Shown here one piece after another: positions 34,339-43,266 of a stretch of DNA of 55,678 bases; position 1 is the first letter of the stretch; every line of letters begins with the position of its first letter. The notes beneath the pieces are model-generated. The model was not told where the DNA came from and did no database searches. It worked only from the letters and a program-made list of their open reading frames with translations. The position numbers and the translations under genes were made by a program. Source of the stretch: Deltaproteobacteria bacterium (GTDB lineage: Archaea > Thermoplasmatota > Poseidoniia > Poseidoniales > Poseidoniaceae); assembly GCA_028344335.1 (NCBI GenBank), contig JAOMAZ010000008.1:1-55678 (forward strand), read 5' to 3'.

Positions 34339-36102
34339 ATGGCGCAGGGGGATGAGGATGAGGTTGAGGCCGAGGATACGGTCTCAGATATCCTCTCAAA
34401 GGCCAAACCAATCGAAAACAAAAAGGTCGTTAAAGAACCCGAGGATGAAGTTGAGGATGATGAAAAAACCAGTTTGGTACAACGGATTTCATCTGGCATT
34501 CAATCACTAGGTGTGCTCAGCCAAGAAGAAGAGGAAAGGGTCGAAGCCCAACGAGAGATTGACCTCCGAATTCTCCACGCTTCGAATGAACATGCTGCCG
34601 ATGTGTGGAGTGAAAAGGACCAAGAAAAACATGCATCAATGCAAAAAATGGAGAGGGGACTACTTCGAATTGACCGTTTGATGTTATCAAAAGGAATTCA
34701 TCTCCTCGTGCTATTGCCTAGCATCATGATTTTGTTAGAATTAATGTCTTGGAATTGGAGAGCAGATTCACCTAGTTGGTGGAAAGATAGCATTGAAGAT
34801 ACATTAGGTCTCAGTTTTAATTTTGTCTTATCCAGCCTTGCTTTGGTGGTTTCTGCAGCATGGCTGTTGGGATTACTGATTACTCGTCAAAGACTATCCA
34901 TAACTCAGTCAATTATGGCAGATGAAGTAGAACGGTTTCAACGGATGGGTAGGCCTTTCTCGAGTATGCATGGGTATCCAGCATTGGAAGAGATGACTTC
35001 GGGGACCTTGCGCAATCGAACCACAACTGCAGTACTAGCTGGACTTACATTTTTGCTACTTTTGGCGTGTTTATTTTCAGATACCACGCAAGACGGGGGT
35101 GGAACCCTGTTTTTAGTCAGTCTTGGTACGACCATGCTGACCTTGGGGTTGCATCTAATTAGCCGTGAAGATTCTTATTCAACTGCAGAAGCAGGGGGTA
35201 TTCTTTCAACCTATGAACCACCAGTCCATCCAGCCTTACTTGGACAGGTATTTTCTGACTTGATGCTGACTCACATGGACCCGTTTCTGCGTATGAGATT
35301 TGAAGATTTCATGCAACGCTTCAGGGCGGCTTTACAACCTGGGTTCGACCCAGTCATTGGTAGAGAGCGCCTATTCTATATTCTTCACTTACATCGCAGA
35401 GGGTCACTTTCTAATGAAGAAAGATTTCGAGAAGTTACAGAGATTATCCTTGAAGACGATATTGAGGAAATACTCAACCACCCATTCTTCAATGACGAAG
35501 TCTGGGCTCAACTATTGGATAGAATAAGCAATCGTTGCCCATCATTCTTCAGGATACTTGACCGCTTGGAACATAGTTTGAGAGTTGATATCAAGAGCTT
35601 GAAAAAGGATGATTTGATTTTCGATGTTGACATGGAAAATGTAGTTTATCAGCAAGCAAACCTGTTCTGCCTACTGGTCAATAACGGTCAAGAAGACCGC
35701 TCAGTAGTGCTTCGAATAGAATCGCCTGATTTCCGCCCAAGCCACATTCACCTTAACCTAAACCTACCAGCAGCGGGTGGAATGATTAGTTCAATGCCCG
35801 ACCATATGGACTTATCCAGTGAAGGTGATGATGACGTATTAGCGGCGATTGCTAACCTGCTCAGTGTTGGCCAATTGAATTGGCAGACCCTGCTTCCAGA
35901 ACGACTTGGAGAAGCCACGGTTTCAATTTCCTTAGAAGATGAGAATGGAGATTTGATTTTAGGACGAGTCATCAACCTCAGAGTGCGTAGCGAATGGAAC
36001 CAGAGGTTAGCGAAACTGACTGGTTTGATTTCACTTGCAGGTGGTGTAGTTTCTTTATTCTCGGCCTTGTTTCTGCAAGTCTTTAGTGTTATCAGCACTT
36101 GA
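34339..36102 (+). CDS. Multi-pass membrane protein of unknown function
   Basis: The protein has 587 residues. An acidic cytosolic N-terminus (about 1-115) is followed by a helix pair at about 120-185, a second pair at about 230-275, a 250-residue cytosolic domain with a helical part and a beta-rich part (VLRIESPDFRPSHIHLNLNLP), and a final helix near the C-terminus. No transporter or enzyme motif is recognised. The ATG at 34339 is preceded by GGTGGAG. It lies 35 bases after the DtxR-type regulator and may be coexpressed with it. Confidence 0.78.
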   Translation: MAQGDEDEVEAEDTVSDILSKAKPIENKKVVKEPEDEVEDDEKTSLVQRISSGIQSLGVLSQEEEERVEAQREIDLRILHASNEHAADVWSEKDQEKHASMQKMERGLLRIDRLMLSKGIHLLVLLPSIMILLELMSWNWRADSPSWWKDSIEDTLGLSFNFVLSSLALVVSAAWLLGLLITRQRLSITQSIMADEVERFQRMGRPFSSMHGYPALEEMTSGTLRNRTTTAVLAGLTFLLLLACLFSDTTQDGGGTLFLVSLGTTMLTLGLHLISREDSYSTAEAGGILSTYEPPVHPALLGQVFSDLMLTHMDPFLRMRFEDFMQRFRAALQPGFDPVIGRERLFYILHLHRRGSLSNEERFREVTEIILEDDIEEILNHPFFNDEVWAQLLDRISNRCPSFFRILDRLEHSLRVDIKSLKKDDLIFDVDMENVVYQQANLFCLLVNNGQEDRSVVLRIESPDFRPSHIHLNLNLPAAGGMISSMPDHMDLSSEGDDDVLAAIANLLSVGQLNWQTLLPERLGEATVSISLEDENGDLILGRVINLRVRSEWNQRLAKLTGLISLAGGVVSLFSALFLQVFSVIST

Positions 36103-36168
36103 AAACCCATCAACGATTGAAAGTTGGGCAGGAACAGTATTGAAACGGTTAATGTTCTCGGATAGGTT

Positions 36169-37173
36169 ATGAGCGAACAAACCGATGCCAAAGCAAGCGA
36201 GGTTGTAGCCGAGGGTGAAGACCTACGAGATAAATTGCAGTCGATGGAGAAAAAACTCTCAAAACTGCGCGATATTCGCGGTCAACACAATGATTCGGCA
36301 AACAGGTTTGCAGAACAACGCAATGCCGTTCAGGGTCAATACAAGGAACACAGAGAGAAACTCGATGCTCGCCTAGAAGTTATCAAGGCTATCAGAGTGA
36401 GAATAAAAGAACACAAGGAATTACGCAATTCCATCCAATCCCAAATGAAAGAATTGTTTGGGCAACACAAATCAAACAAAGACACAGCACGCAAGGGACA
36501 GTCAGTGGGAGCAGAATACAACAAGTTAACTGCTGAGGTAAAGTCCATTGAAAATAGGCTTGAAACTTCTGGAACTATTACTCTCGCAAAGGAAAAGGGA
36601 TTAGTGAAAGCAGTTAAAGAAATGCGTCAAAGAATCGCTGAACTTGAACCAGAACTGAAGCATCAGGCTTTAGTTAAGATTGATCTTGATGACATTGAAG
36701 GAACAATTGCAAGGATGAAATCAGAGGCTGATTCTGCTCATAAATTGATGTTGGAAGCTGTTTCTGAGGCGAACAAAGAGGGCAAAGAACTCGATGAATT
36801 GTTTGCTCACCGTGATTTCCTCAAAGCCGAAGGAGATAGGCACCACAATGCCTTTGTCGCTGAGAAAGAAAAAGCGAATGAAATCCATGAAAAGGCCTTA
36901 GAACTTATCAAACAAGTAACCGAGGTCAAGAATGCCATGAAGGCAGAGCGAAAGGAACGCCAATCTTGGATTGATGACCACAATGCCAGCGTTGATGCAG
37001 AAATGCAGAGCGGTGCAGAATCTGAAGATGTTGCCAATGATCTAATTTCAACCCTACTTGGGGAAGGAAATATCTCACTTGGTGGAACAATGGACAGTGA
37101 TACAAGCCCTCAGCAAGCCCGTCTTCGACCCAAGAAGAAGGGAAAGAAAATTTCCGCTACTCGGAAGCGCTGA
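36169..37173 (+). CDS. Coiled-coil protein, COG1340 paralogue 3
   Basis: The protein has 334 residues. It is the clearest COG1340 member in the window: long heptad regions (KLSKLRDIRGQHNDSANRF..., VRIKEHKELRNSIQSQM), the SADSAHKLMLEAVSEANKEG core, an EKANEIHEKALELIK segment, and a basic C-terminal tail (RPKKKGKKISATRKR). It is 66 bases after the membrane protein gene and 12 bases before the sugar nucleotidylyltransferase start. The function is unknown. Confidence 0.82.
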   Translation: MSEQTDAKASEVVAEGEDLRDKLQSMEKKLSKLRDIRGQHNDSANRFAEQRNAVQGQYKEHREKLDARLEVIKAIRVRIKEHKELRNSIQSQMKELFGQHKSNKDTARKGQSVGAEYNKLTAEVKSIENRLETSGTITLAKEKGLVKAVKEMRQRIAELEPELKHQALVKIDLDDIEGTIARMKSEADSAHKLMLEAVSEANKEGKELDELFAHRDFLKAEGDRHHNAFVAEKEKANEIHEKALELIKQVTEVKNAMKAERKERQSWIDDHNASVDAEMQSGAESEDVANDLISTLLGEGNISLGGTMDSDTSPQQARLRPKKKGKKISATRKR

Positions 37174-37185
37174 GAGTTGATTCTT

Positions 37186-38220
37186 GTGAAAGGCGTCATC
37201 ATGGCTGGTGGCCAAGGAAGTAGATTACGTCCATTGACTCTACACAGGCCAAAACCAATGGTCGAAGTAGTTGGAATCCCAGTCATCGACTTCGTCAAAG
37301 ATGCACTTGTCCAAGGAGGGGTAGATGAGGTAATAATCACCACTGGGTATCGTGGTAAATCATTAGCAAATCATGTCGAATCATGGAATTCTGATGGCAT
37401 TAGAGCTTGGGTAAATGAAGAAGAAGTTGCGATGGGGACTGCGGGCTCGGTGAAATTACTAGCGAATGAATTGACTGAGACTTTTATCGTCGGCTCAGGA
37501 GACACACTTGCCTCCTTTGATATCGCGGGATTACTTGCCCTACACAAGGAAAAAGGGGCGATAGCTACTATGGCATTATGGCAAGTAGAAAAGGTCTCAG
37601 AATATGGAGTTGTTGGACTTTCAGAAACCAAAGATGGTGAGATAAACTCAAATCTTGAAAGGGGTTGGATTAGCAGGTTTCAAGAAAAGCCTAGTCCACA
37701 AGAGGCATTCTCAACTGTCATTAACGCAGGCTTGTATATCCTTGAACCTGAAGTGCTTAATTTAATCCCTGAGGGTGAAAAATTCGATTGGTCAAGACAA
37801 GTATTTCCGCAAATGCTTGAACTTGGAATGCCACTATATGCCTGTTTAACAAAAGGAATCTGGTTTGACATTGGTCGCCCTTCAGATCTCCTTAAAGCCC
37901 AAAATATCATTCTTAAAAACCAAGATCTAGTTTGGACACAAATCCCAGAGAAACCAAATTCAGAATCAGATATCAAAGGTACATGCGACAATAGTATCGC
38001 CTTGAAAGGGAGCACTATTGCTGAAGGTTCAATTGTCAAGAACTCATTATTGATGGCTGGTGCATCTGTCTTAAGTGGATGTGAAATAGAAAATTGTATC
38101 ATTGGAAGAGATGCCGTCATCCAAGAAGGTTGTTTTCTAAATAAATGTGTAATTGGGGATGGAGAATCTGTTTCTGCAGGTTCTGAATGGAACGATATCA
38201 GATATCCTAATGATGACTAA
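37186..38220 (+). CDS. Sugar-1-phosphate nucleotidylyltransferase
   Basis: The protein has 344 residues. The N-terminal pyrophosphorylase fold has the signature VIMAGGQGSRLRPLTLHRPKPM and a GTAGSVKLL segment, with SGD in place of the usual NGD metal loop. The C-terminus (about 265-335) is a left-handed beta-helix of hexapeptide repeats (SIALKGSTIAEGSIVKNSLLMAGASVL). These enzymes activate mannose or glucose 1-phosphate for glycan synthesis; the exact sugar is not determined. The GTG start at 37186 fits the MKGVIMAGG pattern of the family. The neighbouring surface proteins are rich in possible glycosylation sites. Confidence 0.9.
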   Translation: MKGVIMAGGQGSRLRPLTLHRPKPMVEVVGIPVIDFVKDALVQGGVDEVIITTGYRGKSLANHVESWNSDGIRAWVNEEEVAMGTAGSVKLLANELTETFIVGSGDTLASFDIAGLLALHKEKGAIATMALWQVEKVSEYGVVGLSETKDGEINSNLERGWISRFQEKPSPQEAFSTVINAGLYILEPEVLNLIPEGEKFDWSRQVFPQMLELGMPLYACLTKGIWFDIGRPSDLLKAQNIILKNQDLVWTQIPEKPNSESDIKGTCDNSIALKGSTIAEGSIVKNSLLMAGASVLSGCEIENCIIGRDAVIQEGCFLNKCVIGDGESVSAGSEWNDIRYPNDD

Positions 38221-38282
38221 TAGTGCATGCCGGTGTAACCTTTAGAAGGGGCACTAAAAAGCAGAGGACTGCCGAGGTGCTG

Positions 38283-38516
38283 ATGATGACTACTCCGATT
38301 CGCCATTACGATAGAACTTGGGAAGAAATTGAGGAAATGCTTGAAAGCGCACAAGAGCGTAAAAAAAAGTGGAAGGATTGGTTTGACCAATGTAAAAATG
38401 ATGGCGATCGTGAAGGAATGGTGGAATCTGCAAGAAATTCTAAAGCACTCGATGGAGTAATAAAATGTCTTCGCTGGACTCTAGGTGAAGAAGGAATCAA
38501 TCATCCTCTTGATTGA
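38283..38516 (+). CDS. Small helical protein
   Basis: The protein has 77 residues, charged and helical (WEEIEEMLESAQERKKKWKDWF...LDGVIKCLRWTLG). GAGGTG precedes the ATG at 38283. No family is recognised. It ends 10 bases before the converging TSP3 gene. The good start signal and coherent sequence support a real gene. Confidence 0.6.
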   Translation: MMTTPIRHYDRTWEEIEEMLESAQERKKKWKDWFDQCKNDGDREGMVESARNSKALDGVIKCLRWTLGEEGINHPLD

Positions 38517-38526
38517 TTTCATCACT

Positions 38527-41500
38527 TTAAATTCGACGTACCCAAGCATGGGTTGCTGGATCACGACTATACCACATTCCAGATGAGTGAGGGTATTCTA
38601 ACCATTCATTTCCATCTGCTCTCATTTGTCCAACTACGGTTGGGTCTGGGTGTTGAGCTTGAGCCTGTTGAGGGGCTTGGTATTGAACTTGAGCCTGTTG
38701 AGCGGCTTGGTATTGAGCTTGAACCTGAGTTTCAGCAGGGTTAGCATATTGTCCAGTAGTTTGCATTGCAGATGCATATTGTTGGTGATACACATCATCT
38801 TCATCCTCAAGGTATTCTTCATCCTCATCTCCGCTCCTTAGCAAGACTACAACTAAAATCAAGACTGCAACAATGCCACCAATGATAAGTGCTATAGTAG
38901 TCATATCAGTATCACCCAATCCTGCTATGCCACTTGTATCCTCACCAAGTGAGCCTTCTTCAGTTCCCTTTGATTTAGAAGAAGGTGGGCAGCCTCTGAA
39001 TCCTTCTTCATCGAGTGTTCCAAATGTATCAGAACAATCATCCGCTTTCGCCCCTTCTGGGTTATCACCATAGCCATCTCCATCTGCATCCGACCATTGA
39101 GTTGGGTCATCTCTAAACGCATCTGCACCATTTCCTATTGTCCACATTGCATCAGCATCTGACCAGCCATCTCCATCAAGGTCTGGACAACCTTTTCTGT
39201 CATGCTGAGAGAAGCCTTTGGTATTACGGCAATTATCAGTACCATCTGCAAATCCGTCTTTGTCACTATCCAAATATTCGTTTGCATCATCAGGGAATGC
39301 ATCAATGAAATCTGCCCAACCATCTCCATCTTTGTCATTACAGCCCAATATTTCACCTAGACTGGAGTCGCCATATTGCAGAGGGCAAGCATCTTGATTT
39401 AGAGCAAGTAAAACATATTCACCAGGCCAAGAATCATCTCGAGTCATGGTCCAAGAATGATTTCCATAATTATCACCGTAACCATCTCCATCAAAATCAC
39501 TCCACTGGGTTGGGTTATCAGGCAATGCATCTGCTCCATCATCCATTGTCCAAATCCCATCAGGGTTGGACCAGCCATCATTATCGCTATCCTTGCAACC
39601 TTGTCTATCTTCAAAAGAACCTCCGGCTTCATTGGGGCAATCATCTGCCTTGTTGCCGTTTGGGTTATCTCCGTATGAATCTCCATCCGAGTCTATCCAC
39701 TGAGTTGGCTCAAGCGGAAGAGCATCGATTTCATCAGCCCAGCCATCATCATCGCTGTCTAAGCAACCGACACGACTGCCATTTTCTGAGTTGCCATTTG
39801 TGTCGGGGCAATCATCAATTTGATCCGCCCAACCATCGCCATCACGGTCAGGGCAACCGATTATCGTACCCTTTGAGGAATTACCAGTCACATCAGGACA
39901 GTTGTCATTACCATCTTCGATACCATCATTATCATCATCGTTATCCTCATCTGCATCTCTACAACCATCTAGGTCTTTGTCAGAAGAAGGTTCACTAATC
40001 CATTCTGGCCTGATGCTAATACTTCGGTCCCAAGCGGTGCGCGGACAGTTATCATCGACATCCAATTTCTGGTCATTATCCATATCCAAATCTTCACTTG
40101 ACGAATCCTTACAGCCATCCATATCCCAATCAGTGCTGGAATTAGGGTCTAATGCATTACTTGTTGAAAGCCACAATAATTCTCCAGTTGGGCAGTCATC
40201 TCCATTATTATCGAGGATGCCGTCATCGTCATCGTCGCTATCACAGGCATCTCCTTGACCATCCGAATCGTGATCCTCTTGGTTGCTATTGTGGGAATCT
40301 GGACAATTATCATCCTCATCGAAAACTCCATCACCATCACTATCTGCACTGCCAAATCCTGAGATATGCCATGCATAAGGTCCGAATGAGCTGCTTGGTG
40401 AGGCGCTTCCGGCACTTGTTGAAGAGAAATCTATCATGCCGCTAGAGGTTCCGGCAACAGCCACATTACCTCGGTCATCTACTGCTAGTGCTCCTGGCCA
40501 ATTATCGCTACTACCATGAGCACTTACCATCCTTGACCATGCACCTGTTGAATCTAAGGAAGCGATGATGCTATCGTTTTCTCCTTGTGAAGTGAATTGC
40601 TGACCTGCGATGCTGATGCTTCCTGCACTTGCCATACTGATGACTGCATTACCACTACTCGGGTCAATTTGTAGGTCGGAGAGGTAATCATAGGTAGAAC
40701 TTCCAACTTGAGTTAAGAAGGACCAACTACCACCTGTAAAGGTGGTTATGAAACCATCATCCTCACCATGGGAAGTTATTGTACGACTGCCAATCGTCAA
40801 TGAGCCTGAAAATACTCCTGCAAGAGTCGGATCTCCTGCAGCGTCAACTGCCAATCCGGTTAGGAATGTGTCTGATGTGGTTGTACCGGATTGGGCATCT
40901 AACCAACCGCCACCACCGTCGATTTTTGCAATCACTGGATGTCCTGAGCCTGCTGCTGTGACTGTGTGGGAACCAAAAGATATCGAATCTTGGAAATTAG
41001 TTGCTAACCAAACATCTCCAACCATATTACTTGCCATAGAGTGAACTTCATTCATTTCATTTCCTTTTGCTTCTACAGACCATTGAAACTGGCCTGAATC
41101 AGTATACTTCGCGACGAAAATATCTGCATCGCTTATACTAACTCCAGCGTTTGAACCGACATCAGTATCACCAAGATAGAATCCACCAATCACCACTCCA
41201 CCTGGAACGGCAGTGATTGAAGTACCCCATACTACATCCAAAGTCGTTGTGCCGCCAGTCTGAGCGTCAGCAGTACCTCGAAGCGACTGAGCCCACTGGA
41301 AATCACCATTGGAATTTAACTTGACAATGAAACAATCGTAAAGACCTGAGGAGGTTAAACTCAATGAGCCAAAAGAGGCAACGTCTCTGAATGAACCTGT
41401 AATGTAAATATCACCATTATCAGCAACCACAAGGTCACCTGGGTTTATTGCGGGAGAATTTGAACCTGATGCTGTTGCAACAGATACCCAACTACCATTA

Positions 41501-41862
41501 CCACCACTATCTAGGCCGGCCATCCAGAATGTAACTGTATCTCCAGAAGTTGCAGAGATACCATCCCAAGAGATAGTTTGACCACCGCCATCCATTTGTC
41601 CACCCAGTACCATATCACCAGTTGCTGCGTGAACATCGATGTATCGAGCATTACCATTTGAGGAACCTGCGGCCATCATTGACCAACCTGTTCCAGAGCG
41701 TGCACTTGCATCAAAACTATCCAATACCTCTAATTCTTCAAGGGGTTTGACGCTTTCTTCATTGGTAACAGTAGGCAAAAAGTATCCAGTCAGAAGAACT
41801 CCAACAAAAAAGAAAACCAGCCTTCGGCTGACTGCTGAATCGACCCCAATGGCACTTGTCAT
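38527..41862 (-). CDS. Giant TSP3-repeat surface protein with N-terminal beta-propeller
   Basis: The protein has 1111 residues. A signal peptide (hydrophobic about 15-32) is followed by a beta-propeller-like region of about 400 residues with SBBP-type repeats (VKLNSNGDFQW, VAKYTDSGQFQW, GDIYITGSF). TSP3 calcium loops follow from about 505 to 985 (DSDGDGVFDEDDNCPDS...), then a transmembrane helix at about 985-1010 and an acidic/Gln-rich cytosolic tail. The tail ends in a Trp-rich module (DGNEW...MWYSRD...AWVRR) that is shared with the 4905-8207 protein. The ATG at 41862 follows AGGAGAC. It probably acts in adhesion to surfaces or particles. Confidence 0.87.
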   Translation of the reverse strand: MTSAIGVDSAVSRRLVFFFVGVLLTGYFLPTVTNEESVKPLEELEVLDSFDASARSGTGWSMMAAGSSNGNARYIDVHAATGDMVLGGQMDGGGQTISWDGISATSGDTVTFWMAGLDSGGNGSWVSVATASGSNSPAINPGDLVVADNGDIYITGSFRDVASFGSLSLTSSGLYDCFIVKLNSNGDFQWAQSLRGTADAQTGGTTTLDVVWGTSITAVPGGVVIGGFYLGDTDVGSNAGVSISDADIFVAKYTDSGQFQWSVEAKGNEMNEVHSMASNMVGDVWLATNFQDSISFGSHTVTAAGSGHPVIAKIDGGGGWLDAQSGTTTSDTFLTGLAVDAAGDPTLAGVFSGSLTIGSRTITSHGEDDGFITTFTGGSWSFLTQVGSSTYDYLSDLQIDPSSGNAVISMASAGSISIAGQQFTSQGENDSIIASLDSTGAWSRMVSAHGSSDNWPGALAVDDRGNVAVAGTSSGMIDFSSTSAGSASPSSSFGPYAWHISGFGSADSDGDGVFDEDDNCPDSHNSNQEDHDSDGQGDACDSDDDDDGILDNNGDDCPTGELLWLSTSNALDPNSSTDWDMDGCKDSSSEDLDMDNDQKLDVDDNCPRTAWDRSISIRPEWISEPSSDKDLDGCRDADEDNDDDNDGIEDGNDNCPDVTGNSSKGTIIGCPDRDGDGWADQIDDCPDTNGNSENGSRVGCLDSDDDGWADEIDALPLEPTQWIDSDGDSYGDNPNGNKADDCPNEAGGSFEDRQGCKDSDNDGWSNPDGIWTMDDGADALPDNPTQWSDFDGDGYGDNYGNHSWTMTRDDSWPGEYVLLALNQDACPLQYGDSSLGEILGCNDKDGDGWADFIDAFPDDANEYLDSDKDGFADGTDNCRNTKGFSQHDRKGCPDLDGDGWSDADAMWTIGNGADAFRDDPTQWSDADGDGYGDNPEGAKADDCSDTFGTLDEEGFRGCPPSSKSKGTEEGSLGEDTSGIAGLGDTDMTTIALIIGGIVAVLILVVVLLRSGDEDEEYLEDEDDVYHQQYASAMQTTGQYANPAETQVQAQYQAAQQAQVQYQAPQQAQAQHPDPTVVGQMRADGNEWLEYPHSSGMWYSRDPATHAWVRRI
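39000..40350 (-). repeat. Tandem TSP3-coding repeats, second copy
   Basis: Aspartate-rich calcium-loop repeats are encoded as degenerate tandem DNA units within the 38527-41862 gene. They resemble those at 5395-6810, although the unit order differs. The plus strand shows many antisense open frames here. Confidence 0.75.
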
Positions 41863-41899
41863 ATTGTCTCCTGTTATTACACCCTGATGAAACCTTGCC

Positions 41900-42844
41900 T
41901 CAGAGTGTTGTCTTTGAAAGACTAATGAGGCTGGCATCTAATCCATGTAATATTGACTCTCCGTGGCCAGGAATATCTCCAATCCATGCTGGCACGAGGA
42001 TTTTTCTTGTGTGTGTTAAGTTTTCTTTAAATTCGGCAAACCAACGCTTCAGCACTGAACCACCTCCACTTTCTAATTCAAAGGTACGGCGTTGGCTTAG
42101 TAGCGCGATTAGTTTAGATTTGGCCATAGAATCTGTATAAGTGGTGGTGTTTTCTAATAATTGTAAATCCGGTGGGTTATCTAGTAATTCTTGCTCTTCT
42201 ATCTCAACCATTTCCTGCCTCCAGGGGTCTTCTAAGACCAACCATTCTCGCTCTTCTTTTTCTCCATCCGGTCCAACTAAGCAGCCACTTAAATGCCATA
42301 ATTTAGCCTGTAAATGTACAGGGCGAAGTCCAAGTCCCGAGAAACCGAGTTGTTCAAGGATTTGTTGAGGACGTACTTTTGGCTCCAAACCCAATTCATT
42401 CCTGCCGAGTTTAATAGCACTCTCATCTAAATCATAGGGTGTTTTGGTAATGTTTTCTTGAAAAAGTTCGACACCGACTTCACATCCTTCCAAAAGATGT
42501 TCCCCAAGCATGGATATTAAATCTGGGCGATAAATAATTTCCACTCCAAAAGGAAGAGAGACCTGTAAGGGTGTTTTGTTTCCGTGTAAAATGAGAAGAT
42601 GCTCTCCTGGAATCGCATCAACCAACCAAGTTTCGATATCTGCTGGTGTTAAACCAGGCCATTCACCCTCTGCACACCAGATATCAGGTCCAAGAAGAGG
42701 ACCCAATCCCCTCTCTATTCTACTTGATTCACAAACTCTGCCCAACCAAAGTAAAGGCCCAGGATTTGATTGTGGTTGACTAACATGCTGCTGCCAAATT
42801 ATTCCGCAACGCTCCAAAAGATTGGACAATGGCTGCGACATCAT
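41900..42844 (-). CDS. Protein of unknown function
   Basis: The protein has 314 residues, soluble, with no signal peptide or transmembrane segment. It is rich in Leu, Glu and Trp (GPLLWLGRVCESSRIERGLGPLLGPDIW; EWLVLEDPWRQEM). No family motif is recognised. It begins 77 bases after eL30 and ends 38 bases before the TSP3 gene, all on the same strand, so it may extend the RNA polymerase operon or be the first gene of a unit with the TSP3 gene. Confidence 0.72.
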   Translation of the reverse strand: MMSQPLSNLLERCGIIWQQHVSQPQSNPGPLLWLGRVCESSRIERGLGPLLGPDIWCAEGEWPGLTPADIETWLVDAIPGEHLLILHGNKTPLQVSLPFGVEIIYRPDLISMLGEHLLEGCEVGVELFQENITKTPYDLDESAIKLGRNELGLEPKVRPQQILEQLGFSGLGLRPVHLQAKLWHLSGCLVGPDGEKEEREWLVLEDPWRQEMVEIEEQELLDNPPDLQLLENTTTYTDSMAKSKLIALLSQRRTFELESGGGSVLKRWFAEFKENLTHTRKILVPAWIGDIPGHGESILHGLDASLISLSKTTL

Positions 42845-42921
42845 CTACTGGCAAAAGACAAAGGCACATCAACATTACAGAATGTTCTTCCAAAATCAAC
42901 CTAAAAAGGCAATGTAGGTAA

Positions 42922-43221
42922 TCATTCGATATTGTTTCGCAGGGTTAACAATTCTGAATTACCAGCATCTAGAATGCAGATAGTACTGATCGAGAATGGT
43001 TTAGCACAGGCTGTGCCAAGTTCTCTGTTAACCAACATTACCCTGTGCATTGCCACATCTGGGTGGCGAGCATGAATCTCATCAATCCATGTTTGGGGGC
43101 AATTTGCTGCCAGAATAATTAGTCTAGCATCTCCCTTTGCACATGCATTCACAGTTTGCTTTTGTCCGAACAACATATTACCGGTGCTCATGGCTATTTT
43201 CAATTGTCTTGTTAGGTCCAT
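42922..43221 (-). CDS. rpl30e: Ribosomal protein eL30 (L7Ae/L30e family)
   Basis: The protein has 99 residues. It is an L30e-type RNA-binding fold: MDLTRQLKIAMSTGNMLFGQKQTVNACAKGDARLIILAANCP, then HRVMLVNRELGTACAKPFSISTICILDAG. GGAGGAATAAG precedes the ATG. It follows rpoA2, the typical archaeal position; in many archaea nusA, rps12 and rps7 come next, but they do not follow here. Confidence 0.92.
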   Translation of the reverse strand: MDLTRQLKIAMSTGNMLFGQKQTVNACAKGDARLIILAANCPQTWIDEIHARHPDVAMHRVMLVNRELGTACAKPFSISTICILDAGNSELLTLRNNIE

Positions 43222-43266
43222 TTCTTATTCCTCCATACTCCACTTTTGTTTCTCAGAAGGTTGCAT

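Noticed and set aside
39444-40445. Overlapping plus- and minus-strand frames within the second TSP3 gene
   Set aside because: They are explained by repeat composition (Ile/Thr/Met-rich or His/Tyr-rich translations of the same Asp-coding repeats).
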